Of a stretch of 5,752 nt of DNA, positions 4,320 to 5,752 are shown piece after piece. The notes below the pieces were generated by a model. It had not been told where the DNA came from. It saw nothing but the letters and a program-made list of their open reading frames with translations, and ran no database searches. Source of the DNA: DATAFT01 sp035544635 (GTDB lineage Bacteria; Acidobacteriota; Thermoanaerobaculia; Multivoradales; Multivoraceae); the NCBI GenBank assembly GCA_035544635.1, contig DATKDQ010000163.1:1-5752 (forward strand). The letters run 5' to 3'. The translations under genes were made by a program, and so were the position numbers. How positions within the stretch are numbered: position 1 is the stretch's first letter; each line of letters begins with the position of its first letter.

Positions 4320-5752
4320 ATGACCGGCTTCGACCCCCTCGCCTCCGACTCGCCACTGATCGTCTACATCGACTACAAGAGCCCGTACGCCTTCGTCGCC
4401 GCCGAGCCCACCTTCGAGCTCGAGGACGAGCTCGGGATCGAGGCCGACTGGCGGCCGCTGACGCTCGACATCCCGAGCTACCTCGGCTCGGCCCGTCTCG
4501 ACGAGCGGGGCAACGTGGTCGAGCAGAACCGTACGGGCGACCAGTGGGCCGCGGTCAAGTATGCGTACCGCGACGCGCGGCGCTACGCGGCACTGCGCGG
4601 CCTCACCCTGCGCGGGACGGTCAAGATCTGGGACACCTCGATCGCCCACATCGGGATGATGTGGGCGAAGCGGCAGGGGCGCCCGATTCTTCGCGCCTAC
4701 ACCCGCGGCATCTACCCTCCCTTCTGGCGCCGCGAGCTCGACGCCGAAGATCCCGAGGTGATCGCGTCGGTGCTCGCGCGCGCCGGCGCCGACGTGGCCG
4801 GCTTCGAGTCGTTTCTCGCCGGCGAAGGACGAGCCGAGCACGACGCGATGCAGGCCGCGATCTTCGATGCCGGCATCTTCGGCGTGCCGAGCTACGTCGT
4901 CGGCGGTGAGCTCTTCTTCGGACGCGAGCATCTACCGATGGTTCGTTGGCTCCTGTCGGGCAGGAGCGGCCCGCCGCCGGACATCGCCTACGGACACTCC
5001 CAGGCGGCGGGCGGCGTCCTCGTCACCGCGGGCGCGCCGTCGCCCTCGTTGCCGGGTCGCAGCCGGAGCGAGCTCGCCTCGCCGTCGCGCGCGTCGCAAG
5101 GTTCGGGCGGGACCGATCTCGCCTCGCCGGCGCCTCTCGTCGTAGCGATCGACTTCAAGCAGCCACAGTCGTACCTGGCGCACGCCCCCACCCGCGACCT
5201 CGCCGCGTCTCTCGGCATCGCGATCGACTGGAGGCCGTTCGCGGTACCGGCACTGGAGCCGCCGGCGGCGGAGCCCGCGGACGATTCGCGGGGCGAGTCG
5301 CCCGGCGCCAGGCCGGCGGCCCGGACCGAGAGACACCTGCGCTTCCGGGCGCGCTACGTCGAGCACGATCTCCACCGCTATGCCGCCGCCCAGGGCCTGG
5401 TGCTGCGAGACCTGGATAGCTCGCCCGATTCGAGTCTCGCGGGGGTGGGCCTCTTCTTTCTAAGGGAAGCCGTTACCATGAAGGCTGTCGACCGCGGCGC
5501 CGTCGACGCCTACGTGGAGCGCGTCTTCACCGGCTACTGGAGCGGCGAGCTCGACATCGAGGACGTGGGGGCGATCCGACGGGTGCTGGCGGAGGTGGGA
5601 GCCGCCGCCGCGGCGTTCGACCCCGACGCCCTTCGAGACGACTACGACCGCTGCCTGACCGGTCTGCGCGAATCGGGAGTCATCGCCGCCCCCGCCTATC
5701 TCGTCGGCGACGAGCTCTTCCTCGGGCGCGCCCACCTGCCCATGATCCGCCG
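4320..5752 (+). CDS. Tandem two-domain DsbA-fold protein (2-hydroxychromene-2-carboxylate isomerase / kappa-GST-like), 3' partial
   Basis: The frame is open from ATG 4320 to the window edge (477 codons), with no stop reached. Domain 1 (about residues 12-212) begins PLIVYIDYKSPYAFVA, where S21-P22-Y23 is the active-site motif of HCCA isomerases and kappa-class GSTs. It includes KIWDTSIAHIGMMWAKRQG and ends GIFGVPSYVVGGELFFGREH, with P190 the expected cis-Pro and the family's C-terminal signature. Domain 2 (about 272 to the edge) repeats this plan: PLVVAIDFKQPQSYLA, DIEDVGAIRRVLAEVG, then IAAPAYLVGDELFLGRAHLP with P458. The Ser is replaced by Gln281 in domain 2. No CxxC is present, so this is the glutathione/isomerase branch and not a disulfide oxidase. 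A Pro/Ser/Ala/Gly-rich linker of about 58 residues joins the domains. Domain 2 also has a Pro/Ala-rich insertion near 293-315. It is likely cytosolic, acting on aromatic or glutathione-linked substrates (inference). No ribosome binding site precedes ATG 4320; GTG 4293 is a weak in-frame alternative. Confidence 0.88.
   Translation, partial: MTGFDPLASDSPLIVYIDYKSPYAFVAAEPTFELEDELGIEADWRPLTLDIPSYLGSARLDERGNVVEQNRTGDQWAAVKYAYRDARRYAALRGLTLRGTVKIWDTSIAHIGMMWAKRQGRPILRAYTRGIYPPFWRRELDAEDPEVIASVLARAGADVAGFESFLAGEGRAEHDAMQAAIFDAGIFGVPSYVVGGELFFGREHLPMVRWLLSGRSGPPPDIAYGHSQAAGGVLVTAGAPSPSLPGRSRSELASPSRASQGSGGTDLASPAPLVVAIDFKQPQSYLAHAPTRDLAASLGIAIDWRPFAVPALEPPAAEPADDSRGESPGARPAARTERHLRFRARYVEHDLHRYAAAQGLVLRDLDSSPDSSLAGVGLFFLREAVTMKAVDRGAVDAYVERVFTGYWSGELDIEDVGAIRRVLAEVGAAAAAFDPDALRDDYDRCLTGLRESGVIAAPAYLVGDELFLGRAHLPMIR
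5073..5129 (+). repeat. In-frame 12-bp direct repeat in the interdomain linker
   Basis: CTCGCCTCGCCG occurs at 5073-5084 and again at 5118-5129, offset by 45 bp (15 codons), so both copies encode LASP in the same frame (ELASPS and DLASPA). It suggests that the low-complexity linker grew by slippage or local duplication. Confidence 0.6.

Noticed and set aside
4239..4931. Minus-strand open frame opposite DsbA-fold domain 1
   Set aside because: The plus-strand frame shows the full family signature from ATG 4320 to the window end. The antisense translation has no recognisable motifs.

Overview
The window is a very GC-rich, gene-dense bacterial fragment with five protein-coding genes and no RNA gene, insertion sequence or CRISPR array that I can see. 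Base composition, short spacers and gene content suggest a free-living GC-rich Gram-negative bacterium, perhaps proteobacterial or from an uncultured relative. The sequence does not fix the taxon. If the in-frame UGA described below is real, the organism must also make selenocysteine.

Layout. (1) 1-477, plus strand: 3' part of a peroxiredoxin-like protein of the AhpC/TSA-2 (PRXL2/SelU/AAED1-like) family. An in-frame TGA at 25-27 falls exactly where the family has the first Cys of its CxxC redox centre. A stem-loop just downstream (42-68), with a bulged U and an AGUU loop, resembles a bacterial SECIS. I read this as a selenoprotein with a U-L-P-C active site. Ordinary gene calling would start at TTG 55 and lose the active site. 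(2) 474-1262, plus: a DUF899 thioredoxin-like protein with a CKSC motif, joined to gene 1 by an ATGA overlap, so the two form a redox operon. (3) 1214-2806, minus: a secreted or membrane-anchored serine hydrolase of the beta-lactamase/esterase family. Its tail overlaps gene 2 by 49 bp, and its N-terminus carries six tandem 18-bp units. (4) 2889-4184, plus: an MFS exporter divergent from gene 3 across an 82-bp spacer. (5) 4320-5752, plus, running off the end: two DsbA-fold (2-hydroxychromene-2-carboxylate isomerase / kappa-GST-like) domains fused in tandem. The first keeps the Ser-Pro active-site motif and the second has lost the Ser. A hairpin lies in the 135-bp spacer before it.

Together, three of the five genes are thioredoxin-fold proteins, four such domains in all, so the theme is thiol/selenol redox and detoxification chemistry flanking an unrelated hydrolase/transporter pair. 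The strongest unusual signal is the selenocysteine reading of gene 1.
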